64,000 nucleotides of DNA from CAWCWK01 sp963842125 (GTDB lineage Bacteria > Pseudomonadota > Alphaproteobacteria > Rhizobiales > CAWCWK01): assembly GCA_963842125.1 (NCBI GenBank), contig CAWJFE010000005.1, positions 2,170,001 to 2,234,000 of the forward strand, given 5' to 3'. The notes under the pieces are model-generated. The model worked only from the letters and a program-made list of their open reading frames with translations. It was not told where the DNA came from and did not search any database. Positions 46,301 to 54,250 of the stretch are shown here, in pieces (position 1 is the stretch's first letter; each line of letters opens with the position of its first letter). A program made the translations under genes and the position numbers.

Positions 46301-47515
46301 TCAGGCCGGTGTAGACGCCCCAAGCGCGATCTCCAATGCGGCGATCAGGCGATCGACCTCCGCGACCGTATTGTAGTGGACCATCGAGACCCGCACGACA
46401 CCGTGGCCTCCGGCAAGCCCCAGATGCTCCACGAGGCGACGCGAATGGAAGTCGCCGAAGCGGATGCCGAGGCCGTGCCGATCGGTTTCGGCGACGATGT
46501 CCGCGCTGTCGCGGCCCTCGACCGTGAAGGCGATCGTCGGCACGCGGCGGTCGCGGTCGGCCTCGCGATGACCGATGATGCGCACATCGTTGCGCGCGCG
46601 CAGCCAGCCGAGCAGCCGTTCGGACAGGACCTCCTCATGCATCGCGATATCTGCGAAGGCGGCATCGAGATCGCCGTCGCCGAGGCCCTCGAAATAGTGC
46701 GGGATCGCGGCCGCGCCCCAAGCCAGCTCATAGTTCGGATTGCCGGGCTCCAGCTTGCCGGGCACGACATCGCGTCCGTAGAAATAGTGATAGAGACCGT
46801 CAAGCTCGGCCAGCAGGTCGTAGCGGCCCCAGAGCATCGTGAAATGAGGGCCGAACGTCTTGTAGAAGCTGAAGACGTAGTAGTCGGCGCCGAGCGCATG
46901 CACGTCCACGCGCCGGTGCGGGGCGAAGGCGACCCCATCGACGACGAGCTTCGCGCCCGCCGTATGGACACGCGCCGCGATCTCGGCGATCGGGTTGATG
47001 GTGCCAAGAATGTTGGAGACGTGCGTGACGCAGACGAGCTTGGTGCGCGGGCTCATCAGCGCATCGAGCGCGTCGAGATCGACAGTGAAGCTCTCCTTGT
47101 CGATCGACCAGAACTTGAAGACGACGCCGCGCTCCTCGAGCGTCAGCCAGGGGCCGATATTGGATTCGTGGTCGAACGTGGTGAGCACGATCTCGTCGCC
47201 CGGCTCGAACTGCGAGGCCATCGCGGCGGCGAGCGTGCGCATGGCCTGTGTGGCGGAGGACGAGAAGACGATCTCCTCCGGCCGATCGGCATTGACGAAA
47301 CGGGCGATGTCGGACCGCGCCTCCCTCAACCGCGCAGTGGCGGCTTGCGAGCCCGCATAGCCCGCGCCGTGCTGGACGGGAGTGGCGAGGAGATGATCGG
47401 CGACCCGCTCGGCGACGGTCTGAAGAACGAGCGAGCCGCCCGCGTTGTCGAGATAGGCGAAGTCGTCCTGCAGCGTTGGGAAATGGCTGCGGACGGCGTC
47501 GATATCGAGAGACAT
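46301..47515 (-). CDS. Cysteine-desulfurase-like PLP enzyme, aminotransferase class V
   Basis: The 404-residue protein has LDNAGGSLVLQTV, TTFDHESNIGPWLTLE, VVDGVAFAPH and the PLP lysine in YVFSFYKTFGPH, followed by RVSMVHYNTVAEVD. This is the desulfurase-like group distinct from IscS and SufS; no clear active-site cysteine loop like theirs is visible. The substrate is unknown. It is upstream of, and on the same strand as, the GT4 gene with a 28-bp gap, so co-transcription is likely. Confidence 0.85.
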   Translation of the reverse strand: MSLDIDAVRSHFPTLQDDFAYLDNAGGSLVLQTVAERVADHLLATPVQHGAGYAGSQAATARLREARSDIARFVNADRPEEIVFSSSATQAMRTLAAAMASQFEPGDEIVLTTFDHESNIGPWLTLEERGVVFKFWSIDKESFTVDLDALDALMSPRTKLVCVTHVSNILGTINPIAEIAARVHTAGAKLVVDGVAFAPHRRVDVHALGADYYVFSFYKTFGPHFTMLWGRYDLLAELDGLYHYFYGRDVVPGKLEPGNPNYELAWGAAAIPHYFEGLGDGDLDAAFADIAMHEEVLSERLLGWLRARNDVRIIGHREADRDRRVPTIAFTVEGRDSADIVAETDRHGLGIRFGDFHSRRLVEHLGLAGGHGVVRVSMVHYNTVAEVDRLIAALEIALGASTPA

Positions 47516-47582
47516 GGGAGGCTTTCTTCAAAAGGCCGGCGCCGGCGGATACGACGGGTCTTGTAGCATGGCGTCGGAGCGT

Positions 47583-47616
47583 GGCCCTCCCTCCGTCATG
47601 CGGAGAAGGGAGGGCC
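47583..47616 (-). terminator. Hairpin after the branched-chain-type binding-protein gene
   Basis: GGCCCTCCCT (47583-47592) pairs with AGGGAGGGCC (47607-47616), with an inner CCG/CGG pairing. It lies just beyond the binding-protein stop on the minus strand. No T run is present, so it may act as a message-end stabiliser as much as a terminator. Confidence 0.5.
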
Positions 47617-47622
47617 GGCAAC

Positions 47623-48927
47623 CTATTGGGCGGCGAGTTCGGCCTTGATGGTCCCGACCTCGTCGGCGCTCATCTCGCCGCTCGTCGTCACGACGCCGTC
47701 CTTGATCGTCCAGAGGCGGAAGGGGCCGGTGATGTCGCCATATTCGTCGAACTGGACCGGACCGATGACGCCTTCATAACGGATCGGCTCGCCGGCCTGG
47801 AGCATCTCCAAAGCCGATGCGAACTGCTCGGGGCCGGCGAAGACGCTCGTTCCTTCCGTCGCCAGCACGGCCGGGATGGCCTCGGCGATCGTGTCGGAAT
47901 TGACGGCATCGACGCCGCCGCCATCGGCCGCGGCCTTGGCGATCGCGAGCCCGACGATGGCACCGGCATCATAGGAGCGGTCGGCGGCCGGCGCGTCGGG
48001 CGCGATGCCGTCGGAGAACGCCTCGTAGTTCTCGTAGAAGTACTCGGTCGAGGCCGTGGGGCTGGTGCCCGACGACGTACCGTAGGCCTCGTCGAGGAAC
48101 TCCGCGCCGACGCTCTCGATGAATTCCGAGGAGTTCATGCCGTCGTTGAGGAGGAATTTCTGCGGTCCGCCCTGGCTGATCCACGCCCGCGCGATGGTGG
48201 CGCCGTCGACTGGGTAGCTGACCAGATAGAGCGCGTCCGGGTCACCCTCCATCGCGGCCGTCGCCTCCGAGGCATAGCTCGACTGCTTCTCGTTATAGGC
48301 CGTCGTCGAGGTGATCGTGCCGCCGAGCTTCTCGTAGGCGGCCGAGAATTCGCGCATCATGTTGACGCCGAAATCGTTGTTGACGTGGATGATGGCGAGC
48401 TCGGTCAGCCCGCTATCCATCGCGTATTTCGCCGCGGCCGTGCCCTGGAGCGCATCGGAGGTGATGGTGCGGAAGAACTTGCCGCCCGACTGCCCGTCGC
48501 GCCCGAGCTGGGTCAGCGTCGGCGAGGAGGAGGCGGGCGAGACCTGGACGACACCGGCCGGGCCGGTAACCGAGGTCAGCACAGGGATGGAGACGGACGA
48601 GATGATGCCGCCGATGACGACGTCGACGCCCTGCACGTTGACGAGCTGCGTCGCCTGATCGACCGCGACATTGCCCTGGCTCTGGCTGTCGCGCACGTCG
48701 GCCACGAGATCGCACGAGCCGCCCTCGCCATTGGGCACGCCGCCCGCCTCGTTGAGGTCGCGGAAGGCCATCTCGACGGACTTCGCGCCCGCCTGTCCGT
48801 ATTGGCCGGCAGGCCCGGTCAGCTCCAGCACGAGGCCGACGGTGATGTCGCAATCCTGCGCCAATGCGGCGCCGGGCAGCGTGAGTGCGGAGGCCAGCAA
48901 TGCGGCCTTCAATGTCGTACGCGTCAT
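47623..48927 (-). CDS. Branched-chain-amino-acid-type ABC transporter substrate-binding protein
   Basis: The 434-residue protein has a Sec signal (ALLASALTLPGAALA-QD) and the periplasmic LIV-type fold, with ITVGLVLELTGPAGQYGQ, VIGGIISSVSIPVLTSV and AAGTAAAKYAMD-like QGTAAAKYAMDSG. The matching permeases and ATPases lie 3 kb away on the opposite strand (livG to livM), so it is probably their binding protein. Given kynUA in that operon, an aromatic amino acid or kynurenine ligand is plausible but unproven. It follows the GntR operon on the same strand. Confidence 0.9.
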   Translation of the reverse strand: MTRTTLKAALLASALTLPGAALAQDCDITVGLVLELTGPAGQYGQAGAKSVEMAFRDLNEAGGVPNGEGGSCDLVADVRDSQSQGNVAVDQATQLVNVQGVDVVIGGIISSVSIPVLTSVTGPAGVVQVSPASSSPTLTQLGRDGQSGGKFFRTITSDALQGTAAAKYAMDSGLTELAIIHVNNDFGVNMMREFSAAYEKLGGTITSTTAYNEKQSSYASEATAAMEGDPDALYLVSYPVDGATIARAWISQGGPQKFLLNDGMNSSEFIESVGAEFLDEAYGTSSGTSPTASTEYFYENYEAFSDGIAPDAPAADRSYDAGAIVGLAIAKAAADGGGVDAVNSDTIAEAIPAVLATEGTSVFAGPEQFASALEMLQAGEPIRYEGVIGPVQFDEYGDITGPFRLWTIKDGVVTTSGEMSADEVGTIKAELAAQ

Positions 48928-48989
48928 AAGTCTTCTCCTCTGTTGTGTCTTCTCGGCTCAGCGGGCCTCTTGGGCGGACCCGTGTTCTG

Positions 48990-49430
48990 TCATTCCGATG
49001 AACGCGGCGCACCGCCCGGCAGCCATGTCTCGTGGACATGGGCCCAGGCGACGCCATTGGGCGCGTCGGCGTCGCGAACCATCAGGGCGGTCGAGCGGCG
49101 GGCCGTGCGTTTGCCGCCGATGACCTGCCGCTCGATATAGCCCATCAGCACCGCATCGTCGGACGTCCAGAGCGGCGCGACCTCGCTGACGGCGATCTCG
49201 AATTCCGGCTCTCGCCGACCCCGCTCGTCGCGCAGGCCCTGCATGAGGGGATCGTGCGGGATGACCTCGCCGTCCGGGCCCGCCATCACCATCGAGGGTG
49301 CGAAGCAGCGCATCATCTCGTCGATGACGCTGTCGTCGCCCCGCCCGGTGAACCAGGTGACGAAGGCGTCGTGGCGCTCGACGATCTCCCGGGCGGCGCG
49401 GTCGGCGAGGCTTGGTTCGTCGTTCATCAT
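48990..49430 (-). CDS. NTF2-like (DUF4440-type) small protein
   Basis: The 146-residue protein begins with a helix (AAREIVERHDAFVTWFTGRGD) and continues with sheet-forming segments (SMVMAGPDGEVI, DAVLMGYIERQVIGG, RRSTALMVRD, WAHVHETWLPG), matching the NTF2-like fold. The ligand is unknown. Its ATG overlaps the stop of the aldo/keto reductase (ATGA), so it belongs to the GntR-led minus-strand operon; the binding-protein gene follows 62 bp downstream. Confidence 0.8.
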   Translation of the reverse strand: MMNDEPSLADRAAREIVERHDAFVTWFTGRGDDSVIDEMMRCFAPSMVMAGPDGEVIPHDPLMQGLRDERGRREPEFEIAVSEVAPLWTSDDAVLMGYIERQVIGGKRTARRSTALMVRDADAPNGVAWAHVHETWLPGGAPRSSE

Positions 49431-50476
49431 GCAGCCCTGTTGAGGTTGTATTTCATCACGGCACCATGCCGGCTCGTGCGGTCTCGCTCCAGCGCGTAGA
49501 CGTCGCCGTCGAGGGCCGCGAGGTCGGCGCGGGCCGTCTCGATGACGGCGAGATCGTCCGCCGTCAGGTCGAGTTCGGCCACGGCCAGATTGGCCGGCAG
49601 ATGCGACCGGTTGCGCGCGCCGACGATGACGGCGGCGACCTGCGGCTGCGCCAGCGTCCATGCGCTCGATACGGTAGCGATATCGACCCCATGCCGATCG
49701 GCCACGGTGCGCAAAGCTTCGAGAAGCGTCTGGAACGCGTCCCAGCCGCCGACATCGTCGATGATGAGCTTGTACTTGACAAGCGAGCGGTTCTCGAGCG
49801 GCTCCGCCGGCTCGGGCAATCCGAGCCACCGGTCGGAGAGGAAGCCGCCGGCGACCGATCCGTAGCAGAGGAGTTGAAAATCGCCGGTCTCGGCCAACGC
49901 CGTCATCGCCTTGGCAGGGCGGGTGTCGAGCACGGAATACTGCACCTGCATCGACCGCAGCGGCACGCCGTCCTCGATGAGGTCGGACGCACGTGCGCCG
50001 TGTCGAAGTTCGTGCCGCCGAGATTGCGGATCTTGCCGGCCTCACGCAGCTCGGTCAGCCAAGCCGGCGACATCGCGCCAGCGGGCCTTCTCGTAGTCCC
50101 ACCAGTGGAACTGGACGAGATCGAGCCGCTCGGTCCGCAGGCGCCGGAGCGCGCCATCGATGGCGTCCGTGACGTCGGATCGCGTCACCGTCTCCAACGC
50201 CGTCAGGTCCGGCACGTACTTGGTATGGACCCGGATACGGTCGAGCGCCTCCGCGCCGTAAAGATCGCGGTAGCGTGAGCGGAACGCACCGATCAGCTCC
50301 TCGACGCCCGTGTAGATGTCTGCACAGTCGAAGGTCGTGATGCCGGCGTCGGCGAAGGCGACCATGTCGGCGATCGCCTCCTCAGCCTCCACCGAGCCGT
50401 GGCCGCCCGCCAGCTGCCAGTTGCCGCGGATGACGCGCGAGATCGTGTGATCGGGTCCGAGCGTGGCGGTCTTCAT
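49427..50476 (-). pseudogene. Aldo/keto reductase, interrupted by two one-base indels
   Basis: The first part (50476 to about 50062) encodes an AKR start, MKTATLGPDHTISRVIRGNWQLAGG, with FDCADIYTG and a Lys in VHTKYVPDL, then reaches a stop at 50042. From about 50060 to 49983 the homology continues in another frame (WLTELREAGKIRNLGGTNFD), then returns to the first frame (LIEDGVPLRSMQVQYSVLD) to the normal end. An extra T near 50060 and a missing G near 49983 would explain this; repaired, the protein is about 349 residues. It overlaps its neighbours by ATGA on both sides. Real decay or sequence error cannot be told apart here. Confidence 0.85.
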
Positions 50477-50847
50477 GGCGTGTCCTCGGCGGGCGGACTT
50501 GTGGGGGCTGGACTTGTGGGGAGGGGCACCGCCGTCGTCTCGGCATGGCTGAAGCGGCGGGTGCCCGTGCGCGTGATCCGCATCCGCGTGCCGCAATGGG
50601 GATCGGGGCAGGCGATGTCGGCGTCCGTCGTCATCCAGTCATTGGGATGGGTCGGGCGCTGCTTGGCGGCCAGGAGGGGGAGCACGGCGGCGAGCGAATA
50701 GATCGAGAAACCCTGGCCGGGCGGAAGATGCAGCATCTCGCCCTTCAGCTCGAAATGATCGCCGGGCTCCGCACCGCAATAGATCGGCGCGCCCTCTTCC
50801 GCGATCACCTCGACGCGAAGGTCGTAGAGTTCGAACGCATCGCTCAT
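50473..50847 (-). CDS. TIGR04076-like small protein
   Basis: The 124-residue protein has the layout of the TIGR04076 group: VEVIAEEGAPIYCGAEPGDHFEL with one cysteine, FSIYSLAAVLPLLAAKQR, and a late CPDPHCGTRMRITRTG. The function is unknown; the cysteines could hold a metal or be redox active. Its start overlaps the GntR stop and its stop overlaps the aldo/keto reductase start (both ATGA), so it is a fixed member of this operon. The Pro/Thr-rich tail is not conserved. Confidence 0.8.
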   Translation of the reverse strand: MSDAFELYDLRVEVIAEEGAPIYCGAEPGDHFELKGEMLHLPPGQGFSIYSLAAVLPLLAAKQRPTHPNDWMTTDADIACPDPHCGTRMRITRTGTRRFSHAETTAVPLPTSPAPTSPPAEDTP

Positions 50848-51650
50848 GCCGGGGCCTCGATAGGCAGTCGCTCGCGAAGGAGCGCGAAGGAGAAGTCGAT
50901 ATCGGCGACGAGCGCCGCGCGGGCGGGCTCCGCGTCACCGACCGCCAGCGCCGCGAGGATCGCGTGGTGGTGATCGGTGGCGGAGTTGGAGCAGTTGTCG
51001 TCGTAGACGTCGGCGGCCGCGCGGACATAGGGCCCGGACTGCAGCCAGAGGCTCTCGATGATCGGGATGAGGACGTCGGAACCTGCCGCCCGGTAGAGCC
51101 GGTCGTGGAAGGCATGGTTGAGGTCGGCGGCGGCACTCGGCAGGGCGCCTTTCGCCTCCCGAAGAGCCGCGTCGTAGCGATCCGTCAGATCGCGCAACTC
51201 GTCGAGATCGTCCGCCGTCAATCGCGTGGCGGCCCGCAGGACCGCCTCGCCCTCGATGAGGGCGCGGGTGCGGGCCAGATCGTCGAGCCGGGCGCGGGTG
51301 ATGACGGGAATGCGGGACGATCGGTTCGGCAACACCTCGAGCGCGCGCTCCGAGGTCAGCCGGGCAAAGGCCTCGCGCACCGGCATCGTACTCGTCGCGA
51401 GCGAATCGGCCACGGCCTGGATGCGCAGCACCTCGCCGGCCGCGAACTGGCCCCGCATCAGCGCACCCCGCAGCGCCTCGTAGACATCGGCGTTGACCGT
51501 CCGCGCCTTGATGGGTGCGAGATGCGCGACCCCGCCGGATCCAAGTGCAGCACGCGGCTGGACGCCATCGCGCAGTGCAGGTGATGCATTGGCCGGGGCT
51601 ACGATAGTCGTCGAGCGAATCGCCAGGGTCGAAGTCCTCGGTCGAACCAA
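50844..51650 (-). CDS. GntR-family transcriptional regulator (FadR/FCD type)
   Basis: The core (about residues 48-265) has a GntR winged helix (NADVYEALRGALMRGQFAAGEVLR in part, VADSLATSTMPVREAFARLTSERAL in part) and an FCD all-helical ligand domain (LNHAFHDRLYRAAGS, DHHHAILAALAVGD). The start is uncertain: only a TTG at 51650 is available upstream and no good ribosome site is visible, so the first 40 residues may not be real. It is divergent from livG across 91 bp and heads the minus-strand operon. Its ligand may be the transported aromatic compound, as inference. Confidence 0.85.
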   Translation of the reverse strand: MVRPRTSTLAIRSTTIVAPANASPALRDGVQPRAALGSGGVAHLAPIKARTVNADVYEALRGALMRGQFAAGEVLRIQAVADSLATSTMPVREAFARLTSERALEVLPNRSSRIPVITRARLDDLARTRALIEGEAVLRAATRLTADDLDELRDLTDRYDAALREAKGALPSAAADLNHAFHDRLYRAAGSDVLIPIIESLWLQSGPYVRAAADVYDDNCSNSATDHHHAILAALAVGDAEPARAALVADIDFSFALLRERLPIEAPA

Positions 51651-51741
51651 CTGCGGAACCCAAGAACGAGACCGCTTGCCAAACCCACACTAGCGGGTCT
51701 ACCGTCGTTACGCAATCTTTGATCAAAGATCGGATATAGCG

Positions 51742-52545
51742 TTGGCAGAGGGTGTCGATAGCGAGAGGGAAGCGGGTCCGGCTCTTGAAGCGCGAGGCCT
51801 TCTCAAACGCTTCGGCGGCCTGACGGCGGTCGATGATCTCTCGCTGACACTGCCCGAGGGCGGACGGCTCGGCGTCATCGGGCCGAACGGGGCCGGCAAG
51901 ACGACGCTCTTCAATCTGCTGGCTGGGAGCTTCCCGCCCGACAGCGGCTCGATTCATCTTGGCGGCGAGGCCGTCGAGCGCGATCCGGCCGAGCGGCGCA
52001 TCGCGCGAGGGCTCGCACGCACGTTTCAGATCCCGAAACCGTTTCCTCAGATGACCGTGCTGGAAAACGTGCTCGTCGCCGGGCAGCGCCAGGCCGGCGA
52101 GCGCGCATTGGCGAGCTTGCTTCGGCCGGGCCGTGTCGCGGCGGAGGAACGGGCGCTGAGGGACAAGGCGCACGACCTCCTCGATTTCCTTTCGCTCGAC
52201 CGTTTGGCAGACGAGCCGGCCAACGTCCTCTCGGGCGGGCAGCGCAAGCTGTTGGAGCTGGCGCGCGTACTGATGGCCGAGCCCCGCGTCCTCCTCCTCG
52301 ACGAGCCGGCGGCGGGGGTGAACCCGGCGCTGATGGACTTCATCTCGGGGCGAATCGAGGCGATCAACGCGCGCGGCGTCGCCATCCTTCTCATCGAGCA
52401 CAACATGGACGTCGTCTCGCGGCTTTGCGACCGGGTGCTGGTGATGGCGCAGGGGCGCAGCCTGGCGGAGGGCACGCCGGCCGAGGTCCTGCGCGACGCC
52501 GCCGTAGTCGAGGCCTATCTCGGCGATCCGGCGCTGGCGGCATGA
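51742..52545 (+). CDS. livG: LIV-type ABC transporter ATP-binding protein LivG
   Basis: The 267-residue protein has FGGLTAVDDLSLTL, Walker A GPNGAGKTT, the LivG-type FQIPKPFPQMTVLENV, signature LSGGQRKLLELAR, Walker B LLLDEPAAGVNP and the H loop LLIEHNMD. It starts at a TTG (51742), as no ATG or GTG is near. It is the first gene of livG-livF-livH-livM-kynU-kynA, joined by overlaps. Confidence 0.94.
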   Translation: MAEGVDSEREAGPALEARGLLKRFGGLTAVDDLSLTLPEGGRLGVIGPNGAGKTTLFNLLAGSFPPDSGSIHLGGEAVERDPAERRIARGLARTFQIPKPFPQMTVLENVLVAGQRQAGERALASLLRPGRVAAEERALRDKAHDLLDFLSLDRLADEPANVLSGGQRKLLELARVLMAEPRVLLLDEPAAGVNPALMDFISGRIEAINARGVAILLIEHNMDVVSRLCDRVLVMAQGRSLAEGTPAEVLRDAAVVEAYLGDPALAA

Positions 52546-53345
52546 GTGAAACGGGCAGGATGGCGGCGGGCGTGAGCGCAGACGCGTTGCGGACCGAGGC
52601 GCTGGTAAGCGGCTACGAACCCGATCTTCCCATCGTGCGCGGCATCGACATGGCGGTCGCGGCGGGCGACTTCGTCACGATCCTGGGGCCGAACGGGGCG
52701 GGCAAGTCGACCTTCGTCAAGGCGATCGCGGGGCTGGTGCCGCTCCATGCCGGGCGCGTGAAGTTGGGCCCGGACGACCTTTCCGCCGTGCCCGCCCACG
52801 CCCGCATCCGGCGCGGCCTCGCCTTCGTGCCGCAGACCGAGAACATCTTCGCGACCCTGACGATTGCCGAGAACCTGGCTCTCGCATCCGCCATCCTACC
52901 GACGCCCGAGCGCAAGCCCGCCGTCGAGGCTGCCTTCGCGCGTTTCCCCGACCTCGCGGCCCGCCCCAAGGAGGCAGCCGGCCGGCTGTCCGGCGGGCAG
53001 CGCCAGATGCTCGCCGTTGCCCGCGCCCTTATCGCCGACCCCCGCGTCCTCATGCTGGACGAGCCGTCGGCCGGCCTCTCACCGCGCCTCGTCGCCGAAG
53101 TCTTTAAAGGGCTGGCGGCCATCAACGCCGAGGGCGTCACCATCCTCCTCGTCGAGCAGAACGTCCGGGCGGCGCTGCGCGTCGCATCCCGCGCCATCGT
53201 CCTCGTCGAGGGCCGCATCCGGCACGACGGACCGGCCGACGCGCTCGCGCGCCGCGACGATCTCGGTTCCCTCTTCCTTGGTGCCGACCCGAACCCTGGC
53301 GCCGACCCCAACCCTGGCACAGACCCAGACGCGAGGGCCGCATGA
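52542..53345 (+). CDS. livF: LIV-type ABC transporter ATP-binding protein LivF
   Basis: The 267-residue protein has the LivF pattern: SGYEPDLPIVRGIDM, Walker A GPNGAGKST, RGLAFVPQTENIFATLTIAENL (read in part), signature LSGGQRQMLAVARAL, Walker B LMLDEPSAGLSP and the H loop VEQNVRAAL. The last 20 residues are a short repeat of GADPNP units encoded by 18-bp tandem repeats, not part of the family. ATG overlaps the livG stop, and its own stop overlaps livH. Confidence 0.95.
   Translation: MSETGRMAAGVSADALRTEALVSGYEPDLPIVRGIDMAVAAGDFVTILGPNGAGKSTFVKAIAGLVPLHAGRVKLGPDDLSAVPAHARIRRGLAFVPQTENIFATLTIAENLALASAILPTPERKPAVEAAFARFPDLAARPKEAAGRLSGGQRQMLAVARALIADPRVLMLDEPSAGLSPRLVAEVFKGLAAINAEGVTILLVEQNVRAALRVASRAIVLVEGRIRHDGPADALARRDDLGSLFLGADPNPGADPNPGTDPDARAA
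53280..53333 (+). repeat. Three 18-bp tandem repeats at the 3' end of livF
   Basis: Units at 53280-53297, 53298-53315 and 53316-53333 (the last diverged) encode Gly-Ala-Asp-Pro-Asn-Pro, the same again, and Gly-Thr-Asp-Pro-Asp-Ala. The repeats are in frame and stop before the livF-livH overlap, so copy number can vary without breaking the gene. Confidence 0.85.
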
Positions 53346-54250
53346 ACCCGCAAGTTCTCATCGATGGCCTGATCGCGGGCGCAATGATCGGGCTCGGCGC
53401 CATCGGCGTCACGCTTACCTATTCGATCCTGCGCTTCGCCAATTTCGCCCATGGCGAATTCGTGACGGCGGGCGCCTATTTCGCCCTCGTCGTCTCCGGC
53501 CTCCTGGGTGCGCTCATAGGTGCAGGGGGCGGATGGGGACCGTTCTCCTTCGGGCCGGGCCTCATCGTCGCGGCCGTGCTCGCCATGGCGTCGACCGGGC
53601 TGACGGCTCTCGCCCTCGACGCGGCCCTCTTCAAGCCCTTGCGCAGGCGGGGTGCGGCCATCATCATCCTCGTCATTGCGAGCTTCGGCGCCTCGCTCGC
53701 GCTGCGCAGCCTTATCGAGTTCGTCTTCACGTCGAGCCCGGCCTACCTGACGCGGGACCTCCAGATCGCGATGCGCCTCGGCGGAGGCCTGCGCGCGACG
53801 CCCGATCAACTCGCCATGCTTGCGCTGGCCGGTCTCCTCGTCGTCGCCGTCCATCTCGTGCTGTCGCGTACCGATATCGGCCGGGCCATGCGCGCCGTCG
53901 CCGAGAACCGCGACCTCGCGCGCGTCGCGGGCATCGACGTCGACCGCGTCATCGTCACGGTCTGGCTGCTGGGCGGGGCGCTGGCCTGCGTCGCCGGCAT
54001 CATGGCGGGGCTCCTCGTGCAGGTTCGGCCCTATATGGGCTTCGACCTTCTCCTCCCCCTCTTCGCCGCCGCCATCCTTGGTGGCATCGGCTCTGTGCCG
54101 GGCGCGATGCTGGGCGGGCTCATCGTCGGGCTCTGCGAGGCGATGGCGGCGCAGACGGTGGGCGCGGAATGGCGCGCGGCGGTCGGTTTCGTCGTCATCG
54201 TCGCGGTGCTGACGGTGCGCCCCCAAGGCCTCTTCGGAAGGCGCGCCTAG
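53342..54250 (+). CDS. livH: LIV-type ABC transporter permease LivH
   Basis: The 302-residue inner-membrane protein has the LivH pattern: IDGLIAGAMIGLGAIGVTLTYSI at the start (in part), ANFAHGEFVTAGAYFAL, and the EAA-like GRAMRAVAENRDLARVAGIDVD. The end VRPQGLFGRRA is typical. About eight membrane segments can be drawn. Its start overlaps the livF stop (ATGA), and livM follows with no gap. Confidence 0.95.
   Translation: MNPQVLIDGLIAGAMIGLGAIGVTLTYSILRFANFAHGEFVTAGAYFALVVSGLLGALIGAGGGWGPFSFGPGLIVAAVLAMASTGLTALALDAALFKPLRRRGAAIIILVIASFGASLALRSLIEFVFTSSPAYLTRDLQIAMRLGGGLRATPDQLAMLALAGLLVVAVHLVLSRTDIGRAMRAVAENRDLARVAGIDVDRVIVTVWLLGGALACVAGIMAGLLVQVRPYMGFDLLLPLFAAAILGGIGSVPGAMLGGLIVGLCEAMAAQTVGAEWRAAVGFVVIVAVLTVRPQGLFGRRA

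Noticed and set aside
51742..51790. Later start for livG
   Set aside because: No in-frame ATG or GTG lies before the conserved LLKRFGGLTAV segment, so the TTG is kept, though unusual.
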